64,000 nt of DNA from an uncultured Clostridium sp. GTDB lineage: Bacteria > Bacillota > Clostridia > TANB77 > CAG-508. Where the stretch lies: NCBI GenBank assembly GCA_902496295.1, contig CABVAF010000003.1:133243-197242 (forward strand), in the 5' to 3' direction. The position numbers and the translations under genes were made by a program. Below, one piece after another: positions 52,073 to 60,844 of this stretch (the stretch's first letter is position 1; each line of letters opens with the position of its first letter). The notes below the pieces were generated by a model. The model had not been told where the DNA came from. It did not search any database and saw only the letters and a list, made by a program, of their open reading frames with translations.

Positions 52073-53107
52073 TTGAATGTATTATATGTAAAGATTAAAG
52101 AGGGAAAACAGATAGGAAAATTTAATAAAATATTTTGTATGGTCGATTTAGAAGAAATTTTTAATGGATATATAGTCAAAGTTCCTTTAAGTAAAAATAG
52201 AATTTTGAAGGACAATAAAGATAATTTAAAAAATAATAAATATAATAAGAAGAAAAAGCTAACTGAAAATATTAGAAACCACATAATAGCAAGGAAAATT
52301 AGAAGAATTGTTAATGAGAAAAACATAGATGGAATTATTCTAGCGGACGAAATTGTAAAGAATGAAGATTTTGTTAATAAATTGATTTTAAAGAAAAAAA
52401 TTGATGTAAAAAAATTTGTTAAGGAAAGAAATATATTTTTTTTTGACGGAAATGGACTTTTTAAGTACATAATTTATGAAGTTTTGGAGTATATTATAAA
52501 TATTCAAAATAGAAGACTTGAATTAGAAGATATTTATATAATTGCAAATAATATAGATGAAATTATGCTAAACAATATAACTTTTCTAAGTACAAAATTT
52601 AAAAATATTAATATATTTAGTAAAAATATTGAAAAATATAAATATATTGAAGACTTTGTTTATAACAATACTGGAAATAATGTAATTCTGCTAAACAACA
52701 AAAGAAAGAGTTTAAAAAGAGCAAAATATATAATAAATGTTGATAATGATGTTAAAGAATTAAATGAATATTTAATATACAGAAAGGCAATTATAATTAA
52801 CATTAATAATAGTAAAAACAAAATAACTTTAGTTGGCTTTGAGGGGATTATTATAAATTCTTTTGAGATAGATGTAGGAAGCAAAGTAAAACAAATTTTG
52901 GAGCAGTATAAATTAAATGGTATAACCAATATGGCTACTTTATACGAAAGTTTTTTTAATAAAAAAGAAAATTTTTGGAATGTAAGGTCAAAAATAGAAG
53001 ATGCAGGACTTATTGTAACAAAACTATATGGAAACAATGGTATAATTGACGAAAATGAGTATAAACGTGTAAATTTAAACGATAATGAGGTGAAAAAATA
53101 CTATTGA
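52073..53107 (+). CDS. Conserved hypothetical protein, Rossmann-like
   Basis: TTG 52073 is preferred because GAGGTG lies nine bases before it. The 344-aa protein is very rich in Ile/Asn/Lys. It shows alternating strands and helices such as 'EDIYIIANNIDEIMLNNITFLSTKFKNINIFSK', 'NNVILLNNKRKSLKRAKYIINVDNDV' and 'KAIIININ..KNKITLVGFEGIIINSFEID', like a nucleotide-binding domain. I recognise no catalytic motif. It precedes greA in the same direction. Confidence 0.7.
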   Translation: MNVLYVKIKEGKQIGKFNKIFCMVDLEEIFNGYIVKVPLSKNRILKDNKDNLKNNKYNKKKKLTENIRNHIIARKIRRIVNEKNIDGIILADEIVKNEDFVNKLILKKKIDVKKFVKERNIFFFDGNGLFKYIIYEVLEYIINIQNRRLELEDIYIIANNIDEIMLNNITFLSTKFKNINIFSKNIEKYKYIEDFVYNNTGNNVILLNNKRKSLKRAKYIINVDNDVKELNEYLIYRKAIIININNSKNKITLVGFEGIIINSFEIDVGSKVKQILEQYKLNGITNMATLYESFFNKKENFWNVRSKIEDAGLIVTKLYGNNGIIDENEYKRVNLNDNEVKKYY

Positions 53108-53206
53108 CAAATTTAGCAAAAAGGATTAAGATATATAAGATAAATTTGAGGTGTTCAAATTTATTTTTTGTATTAAAAACATTCTGACAAAAAGGAGGAA
53201 AGACTT

Positions 53207-53686
53207 ATGGGAGAAGAAAAAGAAATCCTATTGACACAAGAAGGATACGATAAACTTGAACAAGAATTAGAAACACTAAAAACAGAAAAAAGAGCAGAAA
53301 TATCTGAAAGAATAAAAGTTGCTTTAGGATTTGGAGACTTATCTGAAAATTCTGAATATGACGAAGCAAAAAATGCTCAAGCTGCTAATGAAACAAAAAT
53401 AGCAGAATTAGAGAATAAATTAAGATATGCTAAAATTATTGACGAATCAGAAATAGACACTAAGACAGTACAAGTTGGAAATACTGTTAAAGTTTTAGAT
53501 ATAGAATTCAATGAAGAAGTTTCATATACAATAGTTGGCTCAACAGAAGTTAACTTAGCAGAAAATAAAATTTCAAACGAATCACCAATAGGAAAAGCTT
53601 TATTAGGTGCTAAGAAGAACCAAACAATAGATGTTCAAGCACCAGCAGGCGTTATGAAATATAAAATATTAGCAATAACAAAATAG
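53207..53686 (+). CDS. greA: Transcription elongation factor GreA
   Basis: The 159-aa protein has the coiled-coil 'LLTQEGYDKLEQELETLKTEKRAEISERIKVALGFGDLSENSEYDEAKNAQ' with the acidic tip (D..ENSEYDEA), and the FKBP-like C domain 'SPIGKALLGAKKNQTIDVQAPAG'. It rescues backtracked RNA polymerase. Confidence 0.97.
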   Translation: MGEEKEILLTQEGYDKLEQELETLKTEKRAEISERIKVALGFGDLSENSEYDEAKNAQAANETKIAELENKLRYAKIIDESEIDTKTVQVGNTVKVLDIEFNEEVSYTIVGSTEVNLAENKISNESPIGKALLGAKKNQTIDVQAPAGVMKYKILAITK

Positions 53687-53698
53687 TTGGGGGGATAT

Positions 53699-54409
53699 AT
53701 GACTATTCATTGTAATGCAAAAAAGGAAGATATTGAAAAAACTGTATTAATGCCAGGAGATTCATTGCGCGCAAAGTATATAGCGGAAAATTTTTTAACA
53801 AATGTAAGGCTTGTAAATACAGTAAGGAATATGCTTGCATATACTGGAGAATATAAAGGAAAGAAAGTTACTGTTTTTTCTTCTGGAATGGGAATGCCAA
53901 GCATGGGGATTTATTGTTATGAGCTTTACAAATTTTATGATGTAGAAAAAATAATAAGAATTGGGTCATGTGGAGTTTACACACCAGATATAGACTTACT
54001 AGATACTTTATTAGTAGATAAGACTTATACAGAAGGAAATTTTGCATACGAATGGAATTCAGAAGATTGTCATATAATGGAAGCTAGTGAAGAACTAAAT
54101 AATAACATAGAAGAGGTAGCGAAAAAGTTAAATATTCATTATACAAAAGGAAACACTTTGTGTTCAGATTGTTTTGATGGATATTTAGATAATTTAGATG
54201 CATTACTAAATAGACTTCCAAAAAATCTTAATATAATAGGTGCTGAGATGGAAGCATTTGCACTATTTTATATTGCAAAGTATCTTAACAAAAAAGCAGC
54301 TTGCCTATTAACTGTTGTAGATTCTCTTGCAAAAAAACAAAGCAGTACAGCAGAAGAAAGAGAGAAGAGTTTAAATAACATGATAAAACTAGCTTTAGAA
54401 AGTATTTAA
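53699..54409 (+). CDS. deoD: Purine-nucleoside phosphorylase, DeoD type
   Basis: ATG 53699 (MTIHCNAKKEDI) follows GGGGGG; the TTG at 53687 belongs to that site. The 236-aa enzyme has 'VLMPGDSLRAKYIAENFL', 'SGMGMPSMGIYCYEL', 'IIRIGSCGVY' and 'GAEMEAFALFYIAK', characteristic of the hexameric trimer-of-dimers phosphorylases for purine salvage. Confidence 0.95.
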   Translation: MTIHCNAKKEDIEKTVLMPGDSLRAKYIAENFLTNVRLVNTVRNMLAYTGEYKGKKVTVFSSGMGMPSMGIYCYELYKFYDVEKIIRIGSCGVYTPDIDLLDTLLVDKTYTEGNFAYEWNSEDCHIMEASEELNNNIEEVAKKLNIHYTKGNTLCSDCFDGYLDNLDALLNRLPKNLNIIGAEMEAFALFYIAKYLNKKAACLLTVVDSLAKKQSSTAEEREKSLNNMIKLALESI

Positions 54410-54435
54410 TATTGGCAATTAAGTATATTTTAATA

Positions 54436-54472
54436 AAACAGGATATAATGTAAAAATTATGTCCTGTTTTTT
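54436..54472 (+). terminator. Terminator of deoD
   Basis: AAACAGGA ... TCCTGTTT with TTTT tail. Confidence 0.75.
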
Positions 54473-54531
54473 GCTTGTTTTTACTTATATTATTTTAAAT
54501 GTGAATGTTTTGTGAAATTCAGCAATATATA

Positions 54532-54558
54532 TTGACAAGTGCTAAAAAAAGGTATAAA
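54532..54558 (+). promoter_or_regulatory. groESL promoter
   Basis: TTGACA (54532) and TATAAA (54553), 15-bp spacing, just upstream of CIRCE. Confidence 0.6.
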
Positions 54559-54563
54559 TTATA

Positions 54564-54590
54564 TTAGCAGTCAGTAATAATGAGTGCTAA
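54564..54590 (+). promoter_or_regulatory. CIRCE element (HrcA operator)
   Basis: TTAGCAGTC-N9-GAGTGCTAA. It matches the consensus TTAGCACTC-N9-GAGTGCTAA with one change in the left arm. It predicts HrcA repression of groESL. Confidence 0.93.
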
Positions 54591-54653
54591 TATAACATAT
54601 AATATATGCAGGATAGATAAAAACCTACATAAATTTTAAAGGAGGTAATTTTA

Positions 54654-54935
54654 ATGTTAAAACCATTATCAGACAGAGTTGTAGTTAAAATGCTAGAAAA
54701 TGAGGAGACTACTAAAAGTGGAATTATTTTAACAGGAAATGCTCAAGATAAGTCAAAAATTGCAGAAGTTATGGAAGTTGGACCAGGAGAATTGGTTAAT
54801 GGAAAAAGAGAAGAGATGAGTGTAAAAAAAGGCGATAAAGTTTATTTAAATGAATATGCTGGAACTAAAATAAAATACGAAGGCGAAGAGTTAGTAATAG
54901 TTAGAGAAAGCGATATTCTAGCAATTATAAAGTAA
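54654..54935 (+). CDS. groES: Co-chaperonin GroES
   Basis: The 93-aa protein has 'LKPLSDRVVVKMLENEETTKSGIILTGNAQDKSKIAEVMEVGPGE', the mobile loop, and 'VKKGDKVYLNEYAGTKIKYEGEELVIVRESDILAII'. It caps the GroEL ring. AAAGGAGGTAATTTTA precedes the ATG. Confidence 0.98.
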   Translation: MLKPLSDRVVVKMLENEETTKSGIILTGNAQDKSKIAEVMEVGPGELVNGKREEMSVKKGDKVYLNEYAGTKIKYEGEELVIVRESDILAIIK

Positions 54936-55076
54936 AAGCTTATTAATATATGTATAATATTACAGAATAGTTTTTACTATAGTCTATAAATTAAATTTTG
55001 ATATTAAAACAAATAAAAAAAATAGTCTATAAATTAATTTTAAAGAAATTAATAAAAAGAATGGAGGAATTTTATT

Positions 55077-56711
55077 ATGGCAAAGGATATTAAATATGGA
55101 GAGGATGCCAGAAAAAGTTTATTAAATGGTGTAAATAAATTAGCAGATACAGTAAAGGTAACATTGGGACCAAAAGGAAGAAATGTTGTACTAGATAAAA
55201 AATTTGGAGCACCACTTATTACAAACGATGGTGTTACAATAGCAAAGGAAATAGAGTTAGATGACCCATTTGAAAATATGGGAGTTCAAATAGCAAAGGA
55301 GGCTTCTATAAAAACAAATGATGTAGCAGGTGATGGTACAACAACTGCTATGGTTCTTGCTCAAAGCATGATTAGAGAAGGTGTAAAAAATGTTGCAGCA
55401 GGTGGAGATCCAATGGCTATTAAAAGAGGTATGGATAAAGCAGTAGATGCAGCAGTAGCAGCTTTAAAAGAAATAAGTGTACCTGTTAACGGAAAAGAAG
55501 ATATTGCAAGGGTTGCAAGTATTTCAGCAGGAAATCCAGAAGTTGGAGAATTAATTTCAGAGGCTATGGAAAAGGTTTCTAAAGATGGTGTTATTACAAT
55601 AGAAGAGTCAAAAACTTCTCAAACAGAGTTAAATGTTGTTGAAGGCATGCAATTTGACAAAGGATATGTATCTCCATATATGGTAACAGATACAGAAAAA
55701 ATGGAAGCTGTTGTAGATAATCCATATATATTAATAACAGATAAAAAAATTGGAAATATTCAAGAAATATTACCTTTATTAGAAAGTTTAATGCAACAAT
55801 CTGGCAAATTAGTAATAATTTGTGACGACATAGAAGGAGAAGCTTTATCTACTTTAATCTTAAATAAACTAAGAGGTGTATTAAATGTAGTTGCTGTTAA
55901 AGCTCCTGGATATGGAGACAAGAGAAAAGCTATGTTACAAGATATAGCAATATTAACAGGTGGAGAAGTAATTACATCTGATTTAGGATTAGAACTAAAA
56001 GATACAACTGTTGAACAATTAGGTAGAGCAAGACAAATTAAAGTACAAAAAGAAAATACTATAATTGTTGATGGTATGGGAGATAAAGAACAAATAAAAG
56101 AAAGAGTTAATCAATTAAAAGCTCAAATAGCAGAAGAAAAGAGCGAGTTTGAAAAAGAGAATTTACAAGAAAGATTGGCTAAAATTGCTGGTGGAGTTGC
56201 TGTAATTGGTGTAGGAGCAGCTACAGAAGTTGAAATGAAGGATAAAAAACTAAGAATAGAAGATGCACTTTCTGCAACTAAAGCTGCTGTAGAAGAAGGT
56301 ATTGTTGCAGGTGGTGGAACATCATATGTTAATGTAATACCAAAAGTAGAAAAGGCAGTAGAAGGCTTAAAAGAAGACGAAAAGCTTGGTGGAAAAATAA
56401 TTTTAAGAGCTTTAGAAGAGCCAATTAGGCAAATTGCAGTAAATGCGGGATTAGAGCCAGCTGTAATACTTGAAAAAGTAAAAGGAAGCAATCCAGGTAT
56501 AGGATTTGATGCTGCAAATGAAGAATATGTAGATATGAAAAAAGCAGGAATTGTAGACCCAACTAAAGTATCTCGTAGTGCATTACAAAATGCAGTTTCA
56601 ATTGCATCAATGATACTAACAACAGAAAGTTTAGTAACAGATAAAAAAGAACCAAAAGAATGTAATTGTGGAGGACATGATAGTGCTCCAGACATGGGAG
56701 GAATGTATTAG
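55077..56711 (+). CDS. groEL: Chaperonin GroEL
   Basis: The 544-aa protein shows the ATP-binding motifs 'TLGPKGRNVVLDKKFGAPLITNDGVTIAKEIEL', 'GDGTTTAMVLA' and 'AAVEEGIVAGGGTSYV'. The C terminus reads KECNCGGHDSAPDMGGMY: it has two Cys, a shortened GGM tail and a final Tyr, which differs from the common (GGM)n. Its 141-bp spacer to groES is a duplicated 'tagtctataaatta' stretch. Confidence 0.98.
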   Translation: MAKDIKYGEDARKSLLNGVNKLADTVKVTLGPKGRNVVLDKKFGAPLITNDGVTIAKEIELDDPFENMGVQIAKEASIKTNDVAGDGTTTAMVLAQSMIREGVKNVAAGGDPMAIKRGMDKAVDAAVAALKEISVPVNGKEDIARVASISAGNPEVGELISEAMEKVSKDGVITIEESKTSQTELNVVEGMQFDKGYVSPYMVTDTEKMEAVVDNPYILITDKKIGNIQEILPLLESLMQQSGKLVIICDDIEGEALSTLILNKLRGVLNVVAVKAPGYGDKRKAMLQDIAILTGGEVITSDLGLELKDTTVEQLGRARQIKVQKENTIIVDGMGDKEQIKERVNQLKAQIAEEKSEFEKENLQERLAKIAGGVAVIGVGAATEVEMKDKKLRIEDALSATKAAVEEGIVAGGGTSYVNVIPKVEKAVEGLKEDEKLGGKIILRALEEPIRQIAVNAGLEPAVILEKVKGSNPGIGFDAANEEYVDMKKAGIVDPTKVSRSALQNAVSIASMILTTESLVTDKKEPKECNCGGHDSAPDMGGMY

Positions 56712-56750
56712 TAATCATTTATAATATGTGATGTATAATATAGACTAAAA

Positions 56751-56779
56751 TTGACTTTATGTTAATTTGATGTTATACT
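56751..56779 (+). promoter_or_regulatory. Promoter for the 73-aa membrane protein
   Basis: TTGACT (56751), 17 bp, TATACT (56774). Confidence 0.65.
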
Positions 56780-56808
56780 AAATAAGATATTACTTTTAGA
56801 AGGGGAGA

Positions 56809-57030
56809 ATGGATATGCTTAAGGTACTGGACATTATTTTACGGCTAGGAGGGATAGTATTCATATTGTTTGTTGTTACAGCATTAGTATTAGCGTTTCT
56901 TCAGGAACGGTTTCCAGTTGTAAACAGAAAGCTGAAGCAATTCTTTAACACGGACATTGGGCTGGCTATGTTGTCTATTATTTCAATATGGGCAGCACTT
57001 GGAGCGGCATACACAGTTACCTTTCATTGA
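56809..57030 (+). CDS. 73-aa two-helix membrane protein with foreign codon usage
   Basis: The protein has helix 1 at 12-32 ('GGIVFILFVVTALVLAFL') and helix 2 at about 50-70 ('IGLAMLSIISIWAALGAAYTV') with a basic loop between them. Codon use differs from the neighbours: CTG, CTT, GGG, ACC, ACG and two CGG arginines (at 56842-56844 and 56905-56907), the only sense-reading CGG in the window. It has its own promoter, an AGAAGGGGAGA site and a very strong terminator. It looks like a recently acquired stand-alone cassette. Family unknown. Confidence 0.75.
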   Translation: MDMLKVLDIILRLGGIVFILFVVTALVLAFLQERFPVVNRKLKQFFNTDIGLAMLSIISIWAALGAAYTVTFH

Positions 57031-57039
57031 TACTCCAAA

Positions 57040-57075
57040 AAACGAGCGACCTTGCTTTTAAGGTCGCTCGTTTAA
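57040..57075 (+). terminator. Very strong terminator
   Basis: AAACGAGCGACCTT-gctttt-AAGGTCGCTCGTTT: 14-bp perfect stem, GC-rich for this genome, then AATAA. Confidence 0.85.
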
Positions 57076-57116
57076 TAAATACAAAAATAAATTTTGCTAT
57101 AGGGACTATTAAATAT

Positions 57117-57145
57117 TTGAATTATTACTTAAAGTATGCTAAAAT
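57117..57145 (+). promoter_or_regulatory. Promoter for the mtaB-like gene
   Basis: TTGAAT (57117), 17 bp, TAAAAT (57140), 32 bp before the ATG. Confidence 0.65.
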
Positions 57146-57176
57146 AAAAAATAGTGTTATTTTAAGGAGATTTTGT

Positions 57177-58578
57177 ATGGAAAAAAGAAAAGTAGCATTT
57201 TGCACTTTGCGGATGTAAAACCAATCAATATGAAACAAATGCAATGATGCAAAAAATGATAGAAGCAGGGTATGAAATTGTAGATTTTGAAGAAAAAGCA
57301 GATATATATGTAATAAATACATGTACGGTTACAAATATTGCAGATAAAAAGTCAAGACAAATGTTAAGGAGAGTTAAACAACAAAACAAAAATGCGGTAT
57401 TAGTAGCTGTTGGTTGTTATGTGCAAGTGGGAAGAAGTAAACTTGAAGAAATAGAAGATATAGATTTAATACTTGGAACAAAAGAAAAAAAAGATATAGT
57501 GAAATATGTAGAAGAATATTTAAAAGAAAGAGAAAAGATAGTATCTGTTTCTGAAATGGTACCAAAAGATAATTATGAAGAATTTGGACTAATTACACAT
57601 ACAGAAAGAAATAGAGCAGTAATAAAAGTTGAAGATGGTTGTAATCAGTTTTGCACATACTGTATTATTCCATATGCAAGAGGAAGAGTTAGAAGTAGAA
57701 ATCCTAAGAATATAATAAAGGAAATAGAAAAAATCTCTGAAAATGGTATAAAAGAAGTTATACTAACAGCAATAAACTTAACAGCATATGGAACAGATTT
57801 TGAATATAAAAATATAGCAGATGTAGAAAATACGAAAAATAAAGAGAATATAGAAGATATAGGTATTACAGAAGATGGAATAAATAAAAACTACAGACTT
57901 ATAGACTTATTAGAAGATATAAACAAAATACCTAAAATAAAAAGAATTAGACTAGGTTCGCTAGAACCAACAATAATTACAGATAGCTTTGTAGAAAGAC
58001 TAAGCAAACTAGAAAAAATATGTGACCATTTTCACTTGTCACTTCAAAGCGGATGTACAGAAACTTTAAAAAGAATGAACAGAAAATATACAGCAGAGGA
58101 AATAGAGGAAGCGGCAGAAAGAATAAGAAAATATTTTCCTAAAGCAGCATTAACAGCAGATATAATAGTTGGTTTCCCAGGAGAGACAGAAGAAGAGTTT
58201 AATAAAACTTATGAACTACTAAAAAGAATAAAGCTATATAAGATACATGTATTTAAGTACTCTCCAAGAAGAGGTACAAAAGCAGAAACTATGGAAAATC
58301 AAGTAGATGGAAATATAAAGGAAGAAAGAAGCAATAAACTATTGGAGCTTTCAGACAAGTATGAAAAAGAGTTTAACAATGCATGTGTTGGTAGAACTTT
58401 AAGTGTACTTTTTGAAGAGATTGATGGAGAATTTTTAAGGGGACACACAACAAATTATAGATTAGTTAAGGTTAAGCTGGAAGAAGAGCAAAGAAACTTA
58501 AACGTAGAAAATGAAATTTTAGATGTAAAAATTACAGAAGCGGAAGGATTAGAGTTAGTAGGAAAAATTGACGTATGA
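57177..58578 (+). CDS. mtaB: MtaB-type tRNA t6A37 methylthiotransferase, with a +1 frameshift at CGG
   Basis: ATG 57177 follows AAGGAGATTTTGT. The frame MEKRKVAFCTL reads CGG-ATG-TAA next and stops; dropping C at 57210 gives L|GCKTNQYETNAMMQKM and a 466-aa protein. That Cys and those in 'NTCTVTN' and 'AVGCYVQ' ligate the first [4Fe-4S] cluster; the radical-SAM motif is CNQFCTYC; a TRAM domain ends the protein ('RTLSVLFEEIDGEFLRGHTTNYRLVKV'). A central insertion of about 25 residues (NVENTKNKENIEDIG type) is Asn/Lys/Glu-rich. Without the shift only the C-terminal part could be made, lacking one cluster ligand. Confidence 0.9.
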
Positions 58579-59001
58579 AAAATATGGAGATATATAATTA
58601 TTAATATATGTTATTTGGTAACATAGATATAATTAATAATGTTAAAGATAATGGATAGAGCAAGGCATAAAATGAAAGTAGAGACAAAAAAGCTACTTTC
58701 ATTTTTTATGAAAAAGTTGTTTAAGCATGTGGATAGGTGGAAAAATGTGGATATTAGAGCAACAAAAGCAAAAAAATGTAACTTAAATGTAATATTAATG
58801 TAATATAAAAATTACATACAATCTCAAGATGAAATGGTATAATATGTGCTAAACGATGCAAATAAAAAAGAATAATGTGTTCTACAATCTATTAATCATA
58901 TAAAAATAAGTAAGAAATTAACTACATTTATATAAAAATGATTAATAAAGAAAAAAATGGAAATAATAACAAAAGAATGAAATTATGGGGAGGAAAAAGT
59001 A
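58579..59001. other. AT-rich spacer before target 3
   Basis: Contains the terminator at 58669-58709 and then about 290 bp of AT-rich leader. I see no gene. A GGGGAGGAAAAAGTA site ends it. Confidence 0.5.
58669..58709 (+). terminator. Terminator of the mtaB-like gene
   Basis: AAAATGAAAGTAG ... CTACTTTCATTTT (13-bp perfect stem), then TTTATG. Confidence 0.85.
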
Positions 59002-60526
59002 ATGGATAAAACAAAAGTAAACAGCGCAAGAAAAGCACCAAAAATAGAAAATAACAAACGGAATAACATTAATAGCGTTGGTTGTGACTATAGTAGTTTT
59101 GCTAATTTTAGCAGGAATAACAATAAGTTTAGTATTTAGTGAAAATGGAATAATAGCAAAGGCACAAGAAGCAGCAGAAAAAACAAATCAATCGGTTGCA
59201 AATGAGCAAGAAGAAATGAATAAAGTAGCAGATTATATGAGTAATATGGTAAATGGAACGAGTGGAGGAAGTACTACGCCAGATAATCCAGCTTCTCTAC
59301 CAAGTGATGGAAGTTATAGTGAGAAAAAAGGAGTAAATACACCAAATTTAGGAACAGGAATGACACCAATAAAATGGAATGGAAGTTCATGGGTAGAAAC
59401 AACAGGAGATGATGAGGAGTGGTATGATTACTTAAGCAAAAAATGGGCAAATGCAGTAGTAGGAGGAAACTTTAATGAAGATGGAACATTAAATCAAAGC
59501 AGTAATTATAGTATGTTTGTATGGATACCAAGATATGCATATAGTATAACAAGTGGATACCATAGTAATAATACAGGAACAATAGAAATAGAATTTATGA
59601 AAGGAACGAGTGAGGAAGGAGCAACAGGAAAATCAATAACAGATTATGCAACAGCAACAGTAAATGCAGAAACAACGAATAAGTTTGTAGACGAGAAATA
59701 TGTAATACATCCAGCATTTAACTATGGAGAAACAGTAAGCGGAATATGGGTAGCAAAATTTGAAGCGAGCCCAGAAGGTGCGACAACAGATGTAGCAAAT
59801 AGTGAATATAATGGAACAGATAAGAAATTACAAGTAAAACCAAGAGTAAGCAGTTGGAGAAATATAACAATAAGCAATATGTATGATGTATGTAAAAGTT
59901 ATAATCCAACATTAAATAGTCATTTAATGAAAAATGACGAATGGGGAGCAGTAGCATATTTAAGTAAAAGTAAATATGGGAAAGAAACAGAAGAAGTATA
60001 TATAAATAATAGCAGTAGTTTTATAACAGGTTCAGCTGGAAATATTGCGGCGGCAGGAGCAGATACAGGAACAACAAATGACTATACAGACAGTCAAGGA
60101 GTAAAAGCGAGTACAACAGGAAATGTATATGGAGTATATGATATGAGCGGAGGAGCATGGGAATGTGTAGCAGCATATGTAAATAATGGAGATGGTAACT
60201 TAACAAATTATGGAAGTAGCTTAATAAGTGGAGAAACAAAAATGAAAAATGTGTATAGTAAAGCAGATGAAGATAACAATACAAACAACTACCATGAAAA
60301 TTCAGAAAAATATGGAGATGCAATATATGAAACAAGTATGGAAGGAGACAATAGTAATAAATCATGGTACGGAGATTTTTCTAGATATCCTGAGTCAAAT
60401 GGGCCTTTTTTTATACGTGGTGGATGTTTTAATGAAAATATAAGTGCAGGAATATTTTATTTTAATAATAGTAATGGACTAAATGGTAGTAACTTTTCTT
60501 TCCGCCCAGTCTTAATTGCACATTAA
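59002..60526 (+). CDS. Pilin-like DGR target paralogue 3, with a +1 frameshift at CGG
   Basis: ATG 59002 (MDKTKVNSARKAPKIENNK) follows a strong GGGGAGG site but the next codon is CGG; removing C at 59059 gives NNK|GITLIALVVTIVVLLILAGITISLVF, which matches the NKG|ITLI start of target 1, and 507 aa. An in-frame TTG at 59078 would omit the leader and lacks a ribosome site. The rest follows target 2: 'WVETTGDDEEWYDYLSKKWAN', 'FVWIPRYAYSI', 'GNVYGVYDMSGGAWECVAAY', 'FFIRGGCF', 'SFRPVLIAH'. The lectin tail is intact but written in host-like AT-rich codons. Confidence 0.87.
60375..60523 (+). repeat. VR-equivalent of target 3 (diverged)
   Basis: Exactly 149 bp at the homologous place. The protein aligns to VR1/VR2, but the nucleotide blocks that define VR/TR (cgcgggggc, ttccgtccggtc) are replaced (cgtggtgga, ttccgcccagtc) and no hairpin follows the stop. 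Probably no longer a homing target. Confidence 0.75.
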
Positions 60527-60844
60527 GAAACGTTTTTTTAAAACTACTAGGATAAAGAGACATGCTAGTTTTTTGTGAAAAAAATTTAAACAGGGAGTAT
60601 AGGGATTTTGTGCAAAATAAATAGAGATTGAAAAAATTTTCTTTATGATAAAAGAGTATGAGAAAACTAATTTAATATAATACTATAAAGCTAGTGTGTT
60701 TTATGCACTAGTTTTTCTTTTAAATATCTTGATTTATAGCTATTTATATTATATAATTTTACATAGTTATAAAGAAAAATTAATAATGTAGGAAAATCTA
60801 TTTAATAGACTATAAAAGCATTATAAATTAGAAGGGGCGAAATA
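60527..60844. other. Spacer before alaS
   Basis: Holds two small hairpins (ACTAG...CTAGT at 60546-60575, weak; the better one at 60691) and the leader of alaS. I see no T-box landmarks and no gene. Confidence 0.5.
60691..60716 (+). terminator. Hairpin with T-run upstream of alaS
   Basis: CTAGTG ... CACTAG then TTTTTCTTTT. Confidence 0.65.

Noticed and set aside
56123..56695. 190-aa reverse frame in groEL
   Set aside because: Antisense of a highly conserved gene.
59078..60526. Target 3 starting at the in-frame TTG 59078
   Set aside because: No ribosome site, and it would remove the GITLI leader junction shared by targets 1 and 2; the ATG at 59002 with the CGG shift explains the data better.
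60580..60844. T-box riboswitch upstream of alaS
   Set aside because: No T-box consensus or specifier stem was seen; only short hairpins.
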